A DNA stretch of 64,000 bases, from positions 1-64,000 of the forward strand of contig JAAVDM010000032.1 of the NCBI GenBank assembly GCA_014801815.1, in the 5' to 3' direction. The translations under genes and the position numbers were made by a program. The notes under the pieces were generated by a model. It did not search any database. It was not told the DNA's origin and saw nothing but the letters and a program-made list of their open reading frames with translations. Below are positions 63,059 through 64,000 of the stretch, one piece after another (position 1 is the first letter of the stretch; each line of letters starts with the position of its first letter). The stretch is from Bacteroides sp. (GTDB lineage: Bacteria; Bacteroidota; Bacteroidia; Bacteroidales; Muribaculaceae).

Positions 63059-63173
63059 GAAAAGTCTGATAGAATTTACGCATATCTCTTAGGTTTGAAC
63101 GTTTGAATCCACGTCCAAACTCCTTTGTTAAACGGCGTGATATTTCGGCTATTAATCCATCGCCATACTTAAT
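63058..63173 (-). pseudogene. Remnant of a DUF1016 (YhcG-type) PD-(D/E)xK nuclease gene
   Basis: Read on the minus strand from 63173, a frame without a start codon encodes KYGDGLIAEISRRLTKE, then FGRGFKRSNLRDMRKFYQTFP. This is the conserved core of the DUF1016 N-terminal domain, where the usual pattern is GFS..NL..MR.FY..FP. An in-frame TAA lies directly upstream (63174-63176), and similarity ends at the inverted repeat near 63058. So only about 38 codons of a gene normally of about 350 codons remain. Intact family members are nucleases often found near restriction or mobile genes. Confidence 0.7.
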
Positions 63174-63232
63174 TTATCTTACCGTCCTGTGGTCTCAACA
63201 ATCAGTTTTTTGATATGCCAATACGCCTTCTG

Positions 63233-63475
63233 TCAGATATTTCTTTCTTTTCTACGACTTTGCTTATTGCTTACAATTAAATCTTTAACATCAATGTCAA
63301 GTAATTCTGAAATCCTGACAAGTGTCTCAAGCGAAGGCTGCATTTTGTTGGAACACCAGCGGGAAACAGTAGCTTCATTTTTACCGATCTGTTCGGCAAG
63401 CCATTTGCCTGTTTTGCCGCTCTCAACTAACGCAACTTTTATCCTATTTATTCTTCGTAATTCCATTTCATTCAA
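63233..63475 (-). CDS. XRE family helix-turn-helix regulator
   Basis: This 80-residue DNA-binding protein consists of little more than one XRE/Cro-type helix-turn-helix. The fold spans about residues 8-66, with GKTGKWLAEQIGKNEATVSRWCSNK as recognition region in short pieces and the following PSLETLVRISELLDIDVKDLI. It is similar to regulators linked to mobile elements and restriction systems in Bacteroidales. It has its own promoter at 63515-63544. The neighbouring DUF1016 remnant suggests it once belonged to a larger accessory cassette. Confidence 0.93.
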   Translation of the reverse strand: MNEMELRRINRIKVALVESGKTGKWLAEQIGKNEATVSRWCSNKMQPSLETLVRISELLDIDVKDLIVSNKQSRRKERNI

Positions 63476-63514
63476 TTATTTTGCTTACTAATTACAATGT
63501 TTTGATGTCATGAG

Positions 63515-63544
63515 CAAAGCTACAAATAATTTATGAAATAACAA
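63515..63544 (-). promoter_or_regulatory. Promoter of the XRE regulator
   Basis: On the minus strand TTG at 63542-63544 and TAGCTTTG at 63515-63522 are separated by 19 bases. Transcription would start about 35 bases before the ATG. Confidence 0.65.
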
Positions 63545-63654
63545 TCAAAACTTGCATATAATTTGTAACCACATTTTATTAGGCCATTAAACGCAAAAAA
63601 ACTATTGAGATAAAGATAGCGCCCGGTGTCTACGACAGCAGCATAATCTATATT

Positions 63655-63723
63655 TAAAATGAGGCGACATTTAGCTATAAGTATGTAAAAATACCACTTA
63701 TAGCTAAATGTCGCCTCATTTTA
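63655..63723. repeat. 28-bp perfect inverted repeat upstream of the ATPase gene
   Basis: Arms 63655-63682 and 63696-63723 are perfectly complementary around a 13-base loop. The region between the two divergent genes should not need a terminator. The right arm ends two bases before the -7 element of the ATPase, so the repeat covers the place where a -33 element would be. Confidence 0.75.
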
Positions 63724-63724
63724 T

Positions 63725-63732
63725 TATTTTTG
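63725..63732 (+). promoter_or_regulatory. -7 element of the ATPase gene at 63743
   Basis: TATTTTTG followed by C. The predicted transcription start, about 63737, leaves almost no leader before ATG 63743. Confidence 0.55.
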
Positions 63733-63742
63733 CAAAAAATTT

Positions 63743-64000
63743 ATGAACATGTTAGTCGGACGCAAGGAAGAAATCGAGCAGTTAAAAAGAGCCTACAATT
63801 CTGAATATTCAGAATTTGTTGCCGTGTATGGTCGCAGGCGTATCGGGAAAACCTTTCTGATAAGGGAAACTTTCAGAGATCAGTTTACTTTCCAATACAC
63901 CGGAGTTTCGGACATATCAAATCAGGAACAGTTAGAGGAATTTTATAAAGATATGATTCAGCAGGGTCTGGCCGTTCAGAATCAATCACCCAAAACATGG
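63743..64000 (+). CDS. ATP-binding protein, archaeal-type ATPase with GRRRIGKT P-loop (partial)
   Basis: The first 86 codons of a gene run off the window end. The product starts MNMLVGRKEEIEQLKRAY, then EFVAVYGRRRIGKTFLIRE with the Walker A motif GRRRIGKT at about 30-37. This is the signature of the ATPase_2 (STAND-like) family that in Bacteroidales usually carries a C-terminal DUF234 nuclease-like domain. A second ATG two codons later (63749) is an alternative start. These proteins are abundant, strain-variable and of unknown function. The mRNA is probably leaderless or nearly so, and a 28-bp palindrome precedes the promoter. Confidence 0.88.
   Translation, partial: MNMLVGRKEEIEQLKRAYNSEYSEFVAVYGRRRIGKTFLIRETFRDQFTFQYTGVSDISNQEQLEEFYKDMIQQGLAVQNQSPKTW

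Noticed and set aside
63580-63657. Short frame ending KIAPGVYDSSIIYI between XRE and the ATPase
   Set aside because: No start codon and only about 23 codons; possibly a gene remnant but not supportable.
1-64000. tRNA, rRNA and CRISPR arrays
   Set aside because: Scanned the intergenic regions for T-loop sequences, rRNA landmarks and regularly spaced repeats; none seen.

Overview
This window comes from a Bacteroidales genome, most likely a gut species of the Muribaculaceae type; the species cannot be named from sequence alone. The evidence is the Bacteroidetes promoter form (TTTG or TTG, 19-21 bp, then TAnnTTTG) in front of many genes, absence of Shine-Dalgarno-like leaders, a SusC/SusD pair with a hybrid two-component regulator, a fused MurF-alanine racemase, a long-form IspG, a fused formimidoyltransferase-cyclodeaminase, and the Bacteroidetes families DUF2851, DUF3098 and DUF3467. 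I found no rRNA, tRNA or CRISPR array.

Layout. 1-1.4 kb: end of an unknown gene and a lipoprotein/crystallin-like protein split by an apparent one-base deletion. 1.5-4 kb (minus): greA, HIT protein, acyl-CoA synthetase. 4.3-8.2 kb (plus): pgeF, sufE, a POT peptide transporter and an unknown exported protein. 8.2-9.9 kb (minus): metallo-beta-lactamase protein and tetrapyrrole methylase. 10.3-17.6 kb (plus): rRNA methyltransferase, copper ATPase with a small metal-binding partner, tcdA, lolD-like ATPase, DUF3467 protein, cysS. 17.7-21.2 kb (minus): ispG, PAP2-like protein, RluA-type pseudouridine synthase. 21.4-25 kb is accessory: a gene broken by two frameshifts, a D-2-hydroxyacid dehydrogenase, and an AT-rich ATPase plus small-partner module that looks like a defence system, bordered by a MITE-like repeat. 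25.1-28.1 kb: rubrerythrin, DUF2851, recO. A candidate small RNA follows. 28.5-33.6 kb (minus): ftsX-DUF3098-uppP-truB-queA-acyltransferase. 33.8-41.5 kb (plus): mtaB, glycosyltransferase, surE, a structured RNA candidate, murF-alr, MFS exporter. 41.6-53 kb: tannase-like lipoprotein, second MITE-like copy, MscS channel, a REP-associated transposase with REP palindromes, ftcD, calcium ATPase, AIM24 protein, sodium symporter and a small lipoprotein. 53.3-62.9 kb (minus): a polysaccharide utilisation locus core (hybrid regulator, SusC, SusD, DUF4960 lipoprotein) that looks fructan-directed but has no glycoside hydrolase here. 62.9-64 kb: a DUF1016 nuclease remnant, an XRE regulator, and the start of a GRRRIGKT-type ATPase preceded by a 28-bp perfect palindrome.

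Functionally the window mixes housekeeping (tRNA modification, peptidoglycan, isoprenoid, repair, Fe-S assembly) with niche genes for peptide, fructan and possibly tannin use, metal homeostasis and oxygen defence. Two cross-cutting patterns stand out. Convergent genes are separated by unusually long perfect inverted repeats (22-40 bp arms). A short inverted motif, TTAAG-N5-CTTAA next to AAAATTAA, recurs at the ends of the MITE-like elements and in several 5-prime leaders.
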